This document shows positions 55,443-64,000 of a stretch of DNA of 64,000 nucleotides, in pieces. Each line of letters starts with the position of its first letter. Within the stretch, counting starts at the first letter, position 1. The notes beneath the pieces are model-generated. The model made no database searches. It saw nothing but the letters and a program-made list of their open reading frames with translations, and was not told the DNA's origin. The translations under genes were made by a program, and so were the position numbers. This DNA is from Marinomonas ostreistagni (GTDB taxonomy: Bacteria > Pseudomonadota > Gammaproteobacteria > Pseudomonadales > Marinomonadaceae), in the NCBI RefSeq assembly GCF_016888445.1, contig NZ_JAFEKF010000001.1, forward strand, positions 310,001-374,000, read 5' to 3'.

Positions 55443-57194
55443 ATGCAATTTACCAAGCAAGCCCTAGGGATCACCTTAGCGCTCGTCGCCAGTCAAGGTG
55501 CGCTAGCAGCAGGCCAAGCGGCCGATGCGTTTGCCCCAGAAGCCGCCAGTGAGCGCCAACAGAAAACACTGGTCGAAGCCCAGCAATTTATGGTGTCGGC
55601 GGCCAATCCTAAAGCCGTGGCCGCAGGCTATGAAGTACTGAAAAATGGCGGCACAGCGATGGATGCCTACGTGGCAGTACAAGCGGTACTTGGCTTGGTT
55701 GAACCTCAATCTTCAGGTTTGGGCGGCGGTGCGTTTGCCGTGTATTATGATGCCAAGCGTGAGCGCATCACCACATTTGATGGGCGTGAAACCGCGCCAC
55801 AACAAGCCAAGCCTGAGCTGTTTCAACACGAAGATGGCACGCCTTATCAGTTTTACGATGCCGTGATCGGCGGGCGTTCCGTCGGCACCCCTGGCACCGT
55901 GGCGCTGATGCAAACCATGCATCAAGCCAACGGTAAACTGCCATGGCAGCAACTTTTACAGCCTGCAATCACACTGGCAAGCGAAGGCTTTGACGTCTCG
56001 CCACGCATGGCAAGCTCGATCGCCAATGCACAAGATTCTTTGGCGCGTTATCCTGACACCGCGGCGTACTTTTTAGATGACAACGGCGCACCGCTAAGCG
56101 CTGGCACCTTGCTAAAAAATCCTGCCTACGCCAATACGCTGACACGCATTGCCCAATCCGGCGCTGAAGCGTTTTACCACGGCCAGATCGCGCAAGATAT
56201 CGTAAGTAAAGTACGTTCTATCGAAGACAACCCAGGCGTATTGTCGTTGGCCGACTTTGAGCTTTATAAAGTCAAAGAGCGCGCCGCGAGCTGCTTGCCG
56301 TATCGTGAGTTTGAAGTGTGTGGCATGGGGCCACCAAGCTCTGGTGCGCTTACTATCGGGCAAATCTTAGGCATCACAGAGCAGTTTGATTTAGCGTCAA
56401 TGGGGCCTGATTCAGCGATCGCTTGGCAAATCATCGGCGATGCTTCACGTCTGGCGTTTGCCGATCGTGGTCGTTATATCGCTGATACCGACTTTGTACC
56501 GATGCCCGAAGGGCTCTTGGATGCGGATTACTTAGCCGAGCGTGCCAAGTTGATCACCCCAGGCCAAGCGCTAGAAGATGTCAGTGCCGGTGAGCCGCGT
56601 TGGCAAAATGCCGTGGTGCGCGCCGATGATCAATCGATCGAATTCCCTAGCACCAGTCATATCTCTATCGTCGATGGCGAAGGCAACGCCTTGTCGGTGA
56701 CCACCACCATCGAAAATGGCTTTGGTTCGCGAGTCATGAGCAACGGTTTTTTACTCAATAACGAGCTGACCGATTTCTCCTTTGCCAGCCATAAAGATGG
56801 CTACCCGATTGCCAATCGCCTTGAGCCTGGCAAACGCCCACGCTCCTCCATGGCACCGACCATCGTACTGAAAGACGGCAAGCCCTACATGGTCGTCGGC
56901 TCCCCAGGCGGCAGCCGCATCATCGGCTATGTCAGTAAAGCCCTGATCGCGCACTTAGAGTGGGGCATGGATATGCAAGCGGCTATTGCCTTGCCAAACA
57001 TGCTGAACCGCTTCGGTAGCTTTGATCTAGAGCGCGGCACGCAAGCGGAGCAACTCGCCCCAGCACTTGAGGCTATGGGTTATCAAACCAATGTCCGCGA
57101 CCTCAACTCCGGCTTACAAGGCATCATCATCGACCAAGGCACACTCTACGGTGGCGCCGATCCTAGGCGTGAAGGGATCTCGATGGGGGACTAA
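55443..57194 (+). CDS. ggt: gamma-glutamyltransferase
   Basis: A 583-residue periplasmic N-terminal nucleophile enzyme that hydrolyses or transfers the gamma-glutamyl group of glutathione and related peptides. Residues 1-25 form a signal peptide ending ALAAG. The proenzyme should cleave before Thr in STSHISIVDGEGNA, near residue 400; the new Thr is the nucleophile. VEPQSSGLGGGAF, the N-terminal substrate loop, and GSPGGSRIIGYV are conserved. I use ATG 55443; GTG 55440 is adjacent. Its last four bases overlap the end of the convergent binding-protein gene. Confidence 0.95.
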   Translation: MQFTKQALGITLALVASQGALAAGQAADAFAPEAASERQQKTLVEAQQFMVSAANPKAVAAGYEVLKNGGTAMDAYVAVQAVLGLVEPQSSGLGGGAFAVYYDAKRERITTFDGRETAPQQAKPELFQHEDGTPYQFYDAVIGGRSVGTPGTVALMQTMHQANGKLPWQQLLQPAITLASEGFDVSPRMASSIANAQDSLARYPDTAAYFLDDNGAPLSAGTLLKNPAYANTLTRIAQSGAEAFYHGQIAQDIVSKVRSIEDNPGVLSLADFELYKVKERAASCLPYREFEVCGMGPPSSGALTIGQILGITEQFDLASMGPDSAIAWQIIGDASRLAFADRGRYIADTDFVPMPEGLLDADYLAERAKLITPGQALEDVSAGEPRWQNAVVRADDQSIEFPSTSHISIVDGEGNALSVTTTIENGFGSRVMSNGFLLNNELTDFSFASHKDGYPIANRLEPGKRPRSSMAPTIVLKDGKPYMVVGSPGGSRIIGYVSKALIAHLEWGMDMQAAIALPNMLNRFGSFDLERGTQAEQLAPALEAMGYQTNVRDLNSGLQGIIIDQGTLYGGADPRREGISMGD

Positions 57195-58219
57195 GGCGTC
57201 GCATGTTTCATCACCTGTTGCCAGCGATTTAAAAAGTACTCGCGCTTACGTTTGTCGAGATACAGCAGCAATTCAGGGCCAAGTCGTATCGGATGAAAAT
57301 TCGTGGGCTTGGTCAGCTGCTGTCGGACATCACTGTGAGGTTCTAGGCTGCGATCTAAAGGTAATAGTGCCGAGTGTGCTGCGATGGTTTTTTGCCCAGC
57401 AGGCGAGCGCAAGTAGCGGATGAAGTTGGTGGCAACAATTGGGTTATCAGTAGCTTGGTGAACAAACGCTGAGCGGATGACAACCAGTGCGTAATCCTCC
57501 GGCACAATGACATCGATGTTGTTATCTTTAAGGGCTCTTGCCATGGCATAAGAACCCAATAAGTTATAGCCAAACACCAGCTCACCTTGAGACAGTTTGT
57601 TTAGCAAAATCGATGTGCAACAGTGAATATCCGCCTGCGCGCGCCCCAAGCTTTCTTGCAAGCGGCCAGTCAAACTAAAGGTCACTTCGTCTTGCGTCGC
57701 TACCAGATAGCCCAAGCCTGAGTTTGCAGCATCGTAAGTGCCGATTCGGCCATTATAAAAGTCTGGACGATCGCGCAGCTGTTCAGCTAACGCTTCGTGA
57801 GTGGTGGGCACATCATGCTGCGCAAACGCCTGCTTGTTGTACACGAATACGATCGGCTCGTAGCTAAAGCCAAATAACTCATCACTCCATTGCGCCCAAG
57901 GCTGCTCCGGCGACATATCGGGTAGATTATCTAAGCTCAAGGCGTAGCCATCATTGACCAGTTTGACCTGTAGATCAGGGGCTGAGCTGATCACCACATC
58001 CGGCGTTGGTTGTGCTGGCATCACCAGCTCGTCGTAGAGCTCTTGCGTATTAAACTCAACATAATCAATGTTTGTCTCGGGGTAGAGTGCGGCGAATTCC
58101 TCTAATAACGGGGCGATCGCACTGCGGTCAGTCGCACTGTAAATCGTCAGCGTATCGGCGTGTGCTACCTTGGCAAAGATGCTCATGACGATGAGCAACA
58201 TTAGACAATAGTTAGACAT
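57191..58219 (-). CDS. periplasmic iron/anion-type binding protein in the tctDE operon
   Basis: A 342-residue extracellular solute-binding protein of the AfuA/FbpA-like family. Residues 1-21 form a signal peptide ending VAHAD, then LTIYSATDRSAIAPLLEEF starts the first lobe; PDVVISSAPDLQ and the later NFIRYLRSPAGQ are typical. No permease or ATPase gene is nearby; instead it overlaps the TctE-like kinase by eight bases and ends a three-gene operon. PgtC-type proteins with this architecture help sense ligand for a kinase, which I suggest as the likely role. Ligand unknown. Confidence 0.85.
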   Translation of the reverse strand: MSNYCLMLLIVMSIFAKVAHADTLTIYSATDRSAIAPLLEEFAALYPETNIDYVEFNTQELYDELVMPAQPTPDVVISSAPDLQVKLVNDGYALSLDNLPDMSPEQPWAQWSDELFGFSYEPIVFVYNKQAFAQHDVPTTHEALAEQLRDRPDFYNGRIGTYDAANSGLGYLVATQDEVTFSLTGRLQESLGRAQADIHCCTSILLNKLSQGELVFGYNLLGSYAMARALKDNNIDVIVPEDYALVVIRSAFVHQATDNPIVATNFIRYLRSPAGQKTIAAHSALLPLDRSLEPHSDVRQQLTKPTNFHPIRLGPELLLYLDKRKREYFLNRWQQVMKHATP

Positions 58220-59693
58220 GATCTTGCTCCACGTAATGTGTGACAGACTCTGATTGATTGGGTAAGCGCAACGACACCTGCAAGCCTCCTAAAGAACTTG
58301 TGCCAAGGGTTAGCTGGCCTTCATGGGTCAGTGCGGCGCTGTGCGCGATGGCTAGGCCTAACCCCGAGCCGTGTTGATTCGGGCCGACTTTGGCGAAGCG
58401 TTCTAAAGCTTGTGCTCTGGCATGTTCAGGAATGCCAAAGCCAGAGTCTTCGATACAGATTTCATAGCTATGATCGCCTTGCTTAATACTAATGCGAATC
58501 AGGTTTAAGTGGTCTGGTTGATCGCTTTGGCCATGAATTACTGCGTTATCAATGATGTTGCGTAGGGCTTCTTTTAAGACGATTTCATCGCCATACATAG
58601 ACAAAGGATGCTCTGGCCCGAGGTATTCAAACTCCACATCCGTATGCGCGTAATCACGCACTGCATGGGTGATGACTTCCTTTAGCATCTGGTTTAAGTC
58701 GATCGCAAAAAACGCTTTGCGATCGCCACGATGCAGTACGGTTGCATGAGCGAGCAGCTGATTAGTTAAACGCGTCAGTTTCGTGTGATCCTGATAAATG
58801 GCCTCAACACTGGCTTTATCAATAGTGTTAGCTTTTGCTGATAGAGCAATTTCTAATTGTGCCTTAGTCGTGGCTTGTGCCGTGCGGATTTGATGGGAGG
58901 CATCGGCAATAAAGTCACGCATAGACCCTAAGGCGTCGAGCCATTGGTGGCGATAATTATTGATCGCATGGGTGAGCGGCGCCACTTCTAAGATACGCGT
59001 ATCCGGAAGACTATTATCTTGCATCGCTGAGTCGGGCTGAAGCTGGTCAGAAAGCCAATTAAGCGGCGCTAAAGCGCGGTTGATGGCGATCCACATTACC
59101 AGTAAAGCAATCGCCATCACCGCCATAAGAGTGGTCAGGGCTGTGTACAAGGTATCGCGCATTTGGCTGTCACGTGCTTGCGTCGTTTGCCCTAATACGA
59201 TGGTTACATCGCCGGCGACTGAGCGTTCGCTCAAACGTTTGCTACGCACGATAAAGCGCACCTTTTGCTGGCGGTAATGTCTCAAGCTGTAGTAAGGCTG
59301 TTGCGTGGCGCTGACGATATCGTCGTTGCTGACAGGCAGATCGTTGTAACCACTTAACAAGCGTCCTTTAGGGCCATAGATGCCGTAAAAAACTTTGTCG
59401 TCTGGGGCGAGCTGCAAAATCTCGAAGGCCGAGTAAGGTAAATCAATGTTGATTTGCTCGCCTGAGACACTGATTCCATCAAGCATGGAAACACTGGCGC
59501 TTGAAAGTAGACGGTCATAGGAATAATCGGCACTAGTATTGGCATAATGCCAAACACCAACGCTTAAGATCGCCAACACCGCACACATCAGCAAAGCAGT
59601 ACGTGTCAGCATACGCTGGCGAAGCGAATATTTGCTGTTTGATTGAGGGAGTTTAGCAAGCCAACTCAAGGCGCGCTGCTTAATCGTCCACAT
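58212..59693 (-). CDS. tctE: TctE-like sensor histidine kinase
   Basis: A 493-residue membrane kinase. Membrane helices at about 30-52 and 185-208 flank a periplasmic sensor domain; HAMP and a dimerisation helix follow. The phospho-acceptor box reads DASHQIRTAQATTKAQ, where the usual Pro after HxLRT is replaced by Ala. The ATPase domain has N (NIIDNAVIHG), G1 (EDSGFGIP) and G2 (GSGLGLAIA) boxes. TctE kinases respond to tricarboxylates and control tctCBA, encoded divergently. It overlaps the regulator gene by 14 bases. Confidence 0.88.
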   Translation of the reverse strand: MWTIKQRALSWLAKLPQSNSKYSLRQRMLTRTALLMCAVLAILSVGVWHYANTSADYSYDRLLSSASVSMLDGISVSGEQINIDLPYSAFEILQLAPDDKVFYGIYGPKGRLLSGYNDLPVSNDDIVSATQQPYYSLRHYRQQKVRFIVRSKRLSERSVAGDVTIVLGQTTQARDSQMRDTLYTALTTLMAVMAIALLVMWIAINRALAPLNWLSDQLQPDSAMQDNSLPDTRILEVAPLTHAINNYRHQWLDALGSMRDFIADASHQIRTAQATTKAQLEIALSAKANTIDKASVEAIYQDHTKLTRLTNQLLAHATVLHRGDRKAFFAIDLNQMLKEVITHAVRDYAHTDVEFEYLGPEHPLSMYGDEIVLKEALRNIIDNAVIHGQSDQPDHLNLIRISIKQGDHSYEICIEDSGFGIPEHARAQALERFAKVGPNQHGSGLGLAIAHSAALTHEGQLTLGTSSLGGLQVSLRLPNQSESVTHYVEQDHV

Positions 59694-60348
59694 GCGCCAA
59701 ATACCCCATACCGCGCACGGTTTTGATCAATACGCTTGAGCCTTGTAGATGCTTTCTGAGTCGAGTAAGCGTCTGCTCGATCGCATTGGGCGTGTAGGCT
59801 TCATCAAAGTTATACAAACGATTGGCAATGTCATCCTTAGTCAGCATGCGATCTAGATGCGTGATAAAAAGCTCAAGCATTTGTACTTCACGCGGGCGCA
59901 TATCGATGACTTCACCGTCCACTTTGACGATTTTCGTGGCGCTATTAAAAGCAAGATTACCACACAAGATTTCATTATCAGACTTGCCCCGTTCACGGCG
60001 CACTAAGGCTCGACAGCGTGCCGCAAGCTCGCGTAAATCAAATGGTTTGACTAAATAATCGTCGGCGCCGAGGTCCAATGCGCTGACTCGGTCATCAATG
60101 TCGGCGCGGGCGGTTAGGATTAAAACGGGCAGGGCGTTTTTATTCGATCTGAGAGTTGATAGCAGCTCAAAGCCGCTTTTTCCCGGCAAGTTTACGTCTA
60201 ATATCAACACGTCAAAATCGTCGTGATGTAAGATCGTAGCGGCTTTTTCGGCGCTATCTACCCAATCAATGGCATGACCATTGTCTTTAAAATAGTGCTT
60301 AATAGAGCGCGCGAGCTCTTGGTTATCTTCCGTCAATAAAACGCGCAT
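59680..60348 (-). CDS. tctD: TctD-like response regulator (OmpR family)
   Basis: A 222-residue regulator with receiver domain (ED pocket at 7-8, phospho-acceptor D51 in LILDVNLPGKSG, Lys in VKPFDLREL) and a C-terminal winged helix (RPREVQMLELF, YTPNAIEQTLTRLRKHL, KTVRGMGYL). It should be phosphorylated by the overlapping TctE-like kinase and probably activates tctCBA, whose start is 117 bases away in the opposite direction. Confidence 0.9.
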   Translation of the reverse strand: MRVLLTEDNQELARSIKHYFKDNGHAIDWVDSAEKAATILHHDDFDVLILDVNLPGKSGFELLSTLRSNKNALPVLILTARADIDDRVSALDLGADDYLVKPFDLRELAARCRALVRRERGKSDNEILCGNLAFNSATKIVKVDGEVIDMRPREVQMLELFITHLDRMLTKDDIANRLYNFDEAYTPNAIEQTLTRLRKHLQGSSVLIKTVRGMGYLAHVDD

Positions 60349-60377
60349 AAGTTTACTCTTATTATTTTTTCTGACGC

Positions 60378-60394
60378 TGTCAGTTTGTTGTCAG
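60378..60394 (+). promoter_or_regulatory. candidate TctD direct-repeat site
   Basis: TGTCAG occurs at 60378-60383 and again at 60389-60394, an 11-base period, which is the usual spacing for OmpR-family regulators binding as head-to-tail dimers. The first copy is also part of the small palindrome CTGACGCTGTCAG. TTGTCA at 60388-60393 could be a -35, with no good -10 downstream, consistent with an activator-dependent promoter for tctC. Confidence 0.45.
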
Positions 60395-60465
60395 GTTCAA
60401 TGCTTACTTTTACGCAACTGCGTACGCAAGCGCAGAACAATAACAACAAAATTGGAGCTTTGGTA

Positions 60466-61443
60466 ATGAAGACGTTGAAAAAAACCTTACTAGCATTCTC
60501 TTTGATCGGCATGGCATCTGCTGCCTCCGCTTACGAAGCTGACAAACCTACCTGTATCGCACCTGCAAAACCTGGCGGTGGCTTTGATCTGACCTGTCGT
60601 GTGGTATCGACTGGCTTTGAACGCGCCAATCTTCTAGACGCCCCAATGGCGGTGAAATTTATGCCAGGTGGTGTGGGCGCAGTAGCCTATAACCATATCA
60701 ACAAAGTTAACCCAGATGATGGCGACTCATTGGTGGCGTTCAGCTCAGGCTCACTATTGAATTTGGCGCAAGGTAAGTTTGGTAAAGGTCTTGACGAAAA
60801 CGACGCTCGTTGGGTCGGCACGGCAGGCGTTGACTACGGCGCCATCATGGTGAAATCCGATGCCCCATGGCAAACCCTTGAAGAACTGGTAACTGACATC
60901 CAAAAAGACCCTTCAAGCTTTGTCTTGGGTGCGGGCGGTGGTGTTGGCAGCCAAGACTGGATGAAAGCGGCGCTGTTGATGAAAGCCTCTGGCGTTGATC
61001 CAAAGAAAATGCGTTATGTCGCATACGAAGGTGGTGGTGAAGCCATTGCCGCACTAATGGGCAACCACATCAAAGTATACCCAGGTGATATCGGCGAAAT
61101 GAAAGGCCAGCTAGACGCAGGTAAAGTACGCGTATTAGCAGTGATGGCGCCAGAGCGCCTTGAAGGTGAGTTTGCGGATATCCCGACCGCACACGAGCAA
61201 GGTTACAACGCCGAGTGGACCATTGTGCGTGGCTACTACTTGGGGCCAAAAGTATCTGATGAGGCCTACGAATACTGGTCAAACAAGTTTGCCGAAGCCT
61301 ACAAAACAGAAGGCTTTAAGCAAACCGTTGCTGAAAAAGGTTTGATGCCGTTTTACATGCATGGCGCATCCTTGGATGAGTACGTCAAAGGACGTGTTCA
61401 AGACATGCGTGAGTTAGCGAAAACCGCTGGTCTAATTCAGTAA
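60466..61443 (+). CDS. tctC: tripartite tricarboxylate transporter binding protein TctC
   Basis: A 325-residue periplasmic receptor of the TTT (Bug) family. Residues 1-22 form a signal peptide ending ASAYEA. PAKPGGGFDLTCRV, VKFMPGGVGAVAYN and LGAGGGVGSQDW are characteristic ligand-loop segments. It delivers tricarboxylate (citrate-like) substrates to TctAB. I choose ATG 60466 (MKTLKKTLLAF), nine bases after TTGGAG; a longer frame adds residues before the signal peptide. Confidence 0.93.
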   Translation: MKTLKKTLLAFSLIGMASAASAYEADKPTCIAPAKPGGGFDLTCRVVSTGFERANLLDAPMAVKFMPGGVGAVAYNHINKVNPDDGDSLVAFSSGSLLNLAQGKFGKGLDENDARWVGTAGVDYGAIMVKSDAPWQTLEELVTDIQKDPSSFVLGAGGGVGSQDWMKAALLMKASGVDPKKMRYVAYEGGGEAIAALMGNHIKVYPGDIGEMKGQLDAGKVRVLAVMAPERLEGEFADIPTAHEQGYNAEWTIVRGYYLGPKVSDEAYEYWSNKFAEAYKTEGFKQTVAEKGLMPFYMHGASLDEYVKGRVQDMRELAKTAGLIQ

Positions 61444-61454
61444 TGGGACACGTT

Positions 61455-61889
61455 ATGTTTGATCGCCTTTTTGCTGGCGCTCTGTTAGGACTGTCCGGGC
61501 TTCTTGCCTGGACAGCTTATCATTTTGAAGTGCCATTTCAGTACGAGCCTCTTGGGCCAAAAGCCTTTCCTCTCATTTTATCGGCCATCTTAGCCTTGTG
61601 TTCTGTGTGGCTGTTGCTTAAGCCAAGTGAAAACAAATGGGCGCCGACCGCTGCGGTGCTGGTCAAATTGCTAAGCGGCGTGGCCTTGATGACAGGCTAT
61701 GCATTTTTGTTTGAAAAAGCGGGTTTCATCATCTCTACCGCCATCGTCGGCACAGTGTTTTGTATCTTGTTTGGCGAAAGCACCAAGCGCGCGGTGATCT
61801 ACTCAGTCGCATTGAGTGTGGTGAGCTACTTCCTGATGAAACATTTACTACAACTTAACGTACCGACTGGTATGTTGTTCGGAGGGTAA
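61455..61889 (+). CDS. tctB: tripartite tricarboxylate transporter small membrane protein TctB
   Basis: A ~144-residue protein with four membrane helices, matching TctB, the small and poorly conserved subunit of TTT systems. GPKAFPLILSAILAL is the most typical stretch. ATG 61455 follows TGGGA by seven bases; ATG 61443, overlapping the tctC stop, is the alternative. tctA starts one base after its stop codon. Confidence 0.88.
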   Translation: MFDRLFAGALLGLSGLLAWTAYHFEVPFQYEPLGPKAFPLILSAILALCSVWLLLKPSENKWAPTAAVLVKLLSGVALMTGYAFLFEKAGFIISTAIVGTVFCILFGESTKRAVIYSVALSVVSYFLMKHLLQLNVPTGMLFGG

Positions 61890-61890
61890 T

Positions 61891-63384
61891 ATGGAAACGC
61901 TCGACTTTTTAGCGACGGGCTTTTCGGTCGCCCTCGCGCCGATGAACTTAGCTCTGGTGTTGATCGGTTGTTTTGTCGGTACATTGATCGGCTCACTGCC
62001 GGGGATCGGGCCGATTAACGGTGTCGCGATTTTGTTGCCATTGGCTTACGCCATGGGTTTTCCACCTGAGTCGGCTTTGATTTTGCTGGCGGGTGTCTAT
62101 TATGGCGCGGAATACGGCGGCCGTATTTCAAGTATCTTGCTTAACGTCCCTGGTGACGCTGGTGCGATCATGACCACCTTAGATGGTTATCCGATGGCGC
62201 AAAAGGGCGAGGGCGGCCGAGCGCTTGCCTTATCCGCGGTGTCGTCCTTTTTCGGTAGCATGGGCGCGCTGATTTTAATCGTGCTATTTGCGCCGCTACT
62301 CAGCGACCTTGCGGTGAAATTTGGCCCGAGTGAATTCGTTTGGTTAATGACCTTTGCTTTCACGTGTCTTGCCACGATGGTTGGCAGTCGTCCTCTAAAA
62401 ACCACCATTGGCGTAGTGATTGGCTTGCTGTTAGCGACCGTGGGTATCGACCCAGGCACTGGCGTTTTACGCTACACCATGGACATTCCGAACTTCTTCG
62501 ACGGCGTAGATTTCTTGGTCGTCGTGATCGGTATGTTTGCCATCAGTGAAGTCTTAGTGCTACTTGAAAGCTGGTTGCGTAACGATATGAAGATGACACC
62601 CGTGGGCAAAAGCTTTATCTCAATGAGCGATATCGTTGCGGTTAAATGGGTGGTGCTGCGCTCGACCTTGATCGGCTTCATCATCGGGGTATTGCCAGGC
62701 ACCGGCGCTTCGATTGGTAGTGCAGTAGCCTACGGAACAGAGAAACGCTTTGCAGAAGGCAAAGACGACCAGTTTGGTAAAGGTGATATCCGCGGTCTTG
62801 CAGCACCAGAAGCAGCTAACAATGCTTCTGCTGCAGGCTCAATGTTACCCATGCTGACACTCGGTATTCCCGGCAGCGGCACGACTGCGATCTTGTTGGG
62901 CGCACTGTTGATGTTTAACATCACGCCCGGTCCGTTGCTATTTGAACAACAGCCACAGATCGCGTGGGGTCTGATCGCTTCGATGTTTGTCGGTAACCTT
63001 GCTCTGTTGGTGATGAACTTACCGTTGATCGGCATGTTCGTTCGTTTGTTATCGATTAAGCAATCTTACTTAGTGCCTATCATCGTGATGCTAACGTTTA
63101 TCGGTATCTACTCGATCCATGGCGACAGCTTTGATCTGTACTTCATGGTGGTATTGGGCGTGTTTGCTTTTATCTTGAGAAAGTTAGGCTTCTCACTAGC
63201 ACCTGTGATCTTAGGCTTGGTATTGGGCGCGGTACTGGAGCAAAACCTACGCCGTGCGCTCTCAATCAGTGGTGGTGACTGGGGGATTCTGTTTAACGGC
63301 CCGATCACCATTACTTTAGCGGTCGCAACCCTGATCGCCATGGTAGCACCGTTTATTTTGAAGCGACTCAAAAAAGCGAAATAA
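61891..63384 (+). CDS. tctA: tripartite tricarboxylate transporter large membrane protein TctA
   Basis: A 497-residue permease with about 12 membrane helices. GTLIGSLPGIGPINGVAIL and IGVLPGTGASIGSAVAYG are the duplicated Gly-Pro-rich substrate motifs of TctA; LTLGIPGSGTTAILLGAL follows. It drives ion-coupled uptake of tricarboxylates bound by TctC. GGAGGG precedes the ATG. A terminator follows. Confidence 0.94.
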   Translation: METLDFLATGFSVALAPMNLALVLIGCFVGTLIGSLPGIGPINGVAILLPLAYAMGFPPESALILLAGVYYGAEYGGRISSILLNVPGDAGAIMTTLDGYPMAQKGEGGRALALSAVSSFFGSMGALILIVLFAPLLSDLAVKFGPSEFVWLMTFAFTCLATMVGSRPLKTTIGVVIGLLLATVGIDPGTGVLRYTMDIPNFFDGVDFLVVVIGMFAISEVLVLLESWLRNDMKMTPVGKSFISMSDIVAVKWVVLRSTLIGFIIGVLPGTGASIGSAVAYGTEKRFAEGKDDQFGKGDIRGLAAPEAANNASAAGSMLPMLTLGIPGSGTTAILLGALLMFNITPGPLLFEQQPQIAWGLIASMFVGNLALLVMNLPLIGMFVRLLSIKQSYLVPIIVMLTFIGIYSIHGDSFDLYFMVVLGVFAFILRKLGFSLAPVILGLVLGAVLEQNLRRALSISGGDWGILFNGPITITLAVATLIAMVAPFILKRLKKAK

Positions 63385-63410
63385 CCATCATTGCGAAGCA
63401 ATACTTCACC

Positions 63411-63437
63411 AAAAGCCACTCCTAGAGTGGCTTTTTT
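63411..63437 (+). terminator. terminator after tctA
   Basis: AAAAGCCACTC and GAGTGGCTTTTTT pair perfectly around CTA. It also faces the convergent tautomerase gene, with an A run for the opposite direction. Confidence 0.92.
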
Positions 63438-63460
63438 GTAACTGAAATTAATGAGAAAAC

Positions 63461-63850
63461 CTATAGGTCGCCAGTGATAAACTCTGCTTTACCTTGCCCA
63501 AACGACCAATCGGAATCGCTGTTTTCCACCAGTGAAATCATCAAGTCATCTTTGGCGAGGCCGCATTGCTCATGCAGCTTATCCGACATCATCTGATACA
63601 GCTTAAGCTTCTGCTCCTGCGAGCGGGGGCGCGATACCACGCTCAGCAACACCACATCATTGCTGCGCTCATAGCCAAGCCCAGTATCCTGCAAAATCAA
63701 CTCGCCTTGTTTATGCTGCGTCACTGCCTGATAACGATCACGGTAAGGCACACCAAACGCCTCCACCATCGCATCGTGAGCGGTGTCGAGTAACTGTTGT
63801 AACTGCTCTGGTGAGCGACCTTCGATCAAATGAAACTGCATTAATGGCAT
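63461..63850 (-). CDS. tautomerase-superfamily protein (Tautomerase_2 type)
   Basis: A 129-residue protein starting MPLMQFHLIEGRSPEQLQQLL. Pro2 would become the N-terminal catalytic base after Met removal, as in the 4-oxalocrotonate tautomerase/MIF superfamily, and the length with the RDRYQAVTQHK and FWSFG-like (DWSFGQGKAE) segments suits the Tautomerase_2 group. The substrate is unknown and no aromatic-degradation genes are adjacent. AAGGA lies about seven bases upstream of the ATG. Confidence 0.82.
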   Translation of the reverse strand: MPLMQFHLIEGRSPEQLQQLLDTAHDAMVEAFGVPYRDRYQAVTQHKQGELILQDTGLGYERSNDVVLLSVVSRPRSQEQKLKLYQMMSDKLHEQCGLAKDDLMISLVENSDSDWSFGQGKAEFITGDL

Positions 63851-64000
63851 GGGGGAGTCCTTTTTTGTTAAGTGGTTGATAGCACTCTAAAGTATCCGTT
63901 AAAAGGGCAAAAGAAATTTTTGGACATGCCCAACAATAGGGCGCATCTGCTTGAGGCGTATGGTAAATTACAGGTTAAATTTAACAGACATGACAAGTGT
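63851..64000. other. right-end intergenic stretch
   Basis: 150 bases with no supportable gene. It holds the tautomerase leader and a perfect 12-base palindrome GTTAAATTTAAC at 63974-63985. An ATG at 63990 could start a rightward gene beyond the window, but only three codons are visible. Confidence 0.4.

Overview
The window is 64 kb of chromosomal DNA from a gammaproteobacterium. Three blocks point that way: rnpB followed by a complete mraZ-to-ftsZ division and cell-wall (dcw) cluster with lpxC and secA; the thrS-infC-rpmI-rplT-pheS-pheT-ihfA block; and a divergent nikR/nikABCDE locus with an E. coli-type NikR operator. The class II DAHP synthase, the orphan CydB-like protein and a tripartite tricarboxylate transporter would suit a marine Oceanospirillales genome such as Marinomonas. 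That placement is inference from gene content and protein flavour, not a database result. I saw no prophage, transposase, integrase or CRISPR array.

Layout. 1-4.1 kb: the start of an SMP-30-type gene (minus strand), a HIT protein, a DUF2786/coiled-coil protein and a class I fumarase. 4.3-6.3 kb: a CpxR/CpxA-like two-component pair. 6.4-6.7 kb: RNase P RNA. 6.9-23.6 kb: mraZ, rsmH, ftsL, ftsI, murE, murF, mraY, murD, ftsW, murG, murC, ddl, ftsQ, ftsA and ftsZ, mostly overlapping or nearly so, under a MraZ-box promoter; then lpxC and secA. 27.5-34.4 kb: argJ, a MutT-type Nudix gene, a two-receiver regulator, ppiC, a DUF442 phosphatase-like gene, an XRE-cupin regulator, class II DAHP synthase, a GIY-YIG protein and an O-methyltransferase. 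34.5-41.6 kb: the thrS-to-ihfA translation block, with a tRNA-mimic operator before thrS and a probable non-canonical AUA start for infC.

41.9-49.1 kb: a tRNA-rich region (Pro, six Thr, then Val-Asp-Val-Asp-Val), the nickel uptake locus, and another Asp-Val pair. The nickel locus is therefore bracketed by direct repeats of tRNA-Asp and tRNA-Val. 49.3-57.2 kb: an OsmC-YcaO fusion, LexA-boxed dinB, an orphan CydB-like gene, a MocR-type regulator divergent from gamma-glutamyltransferase. 57.2-63.4 kb: a tctD-tctE-periplasmic-binding-protein operon divergent from tctC-tctB-tctA. The last gene is a tautomerase-family protein.

Most of the window is conserved housekeeping DNA. The items most worth following are the thrS operator, the infC start, the tRNA/nickel arrangement with its tandem tRNA duplication, the binding protein co-transcribed with the Tct sensor kinase, and the orphan CydB-like protein. 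I did not find a clearly undescribed multi-gene system.
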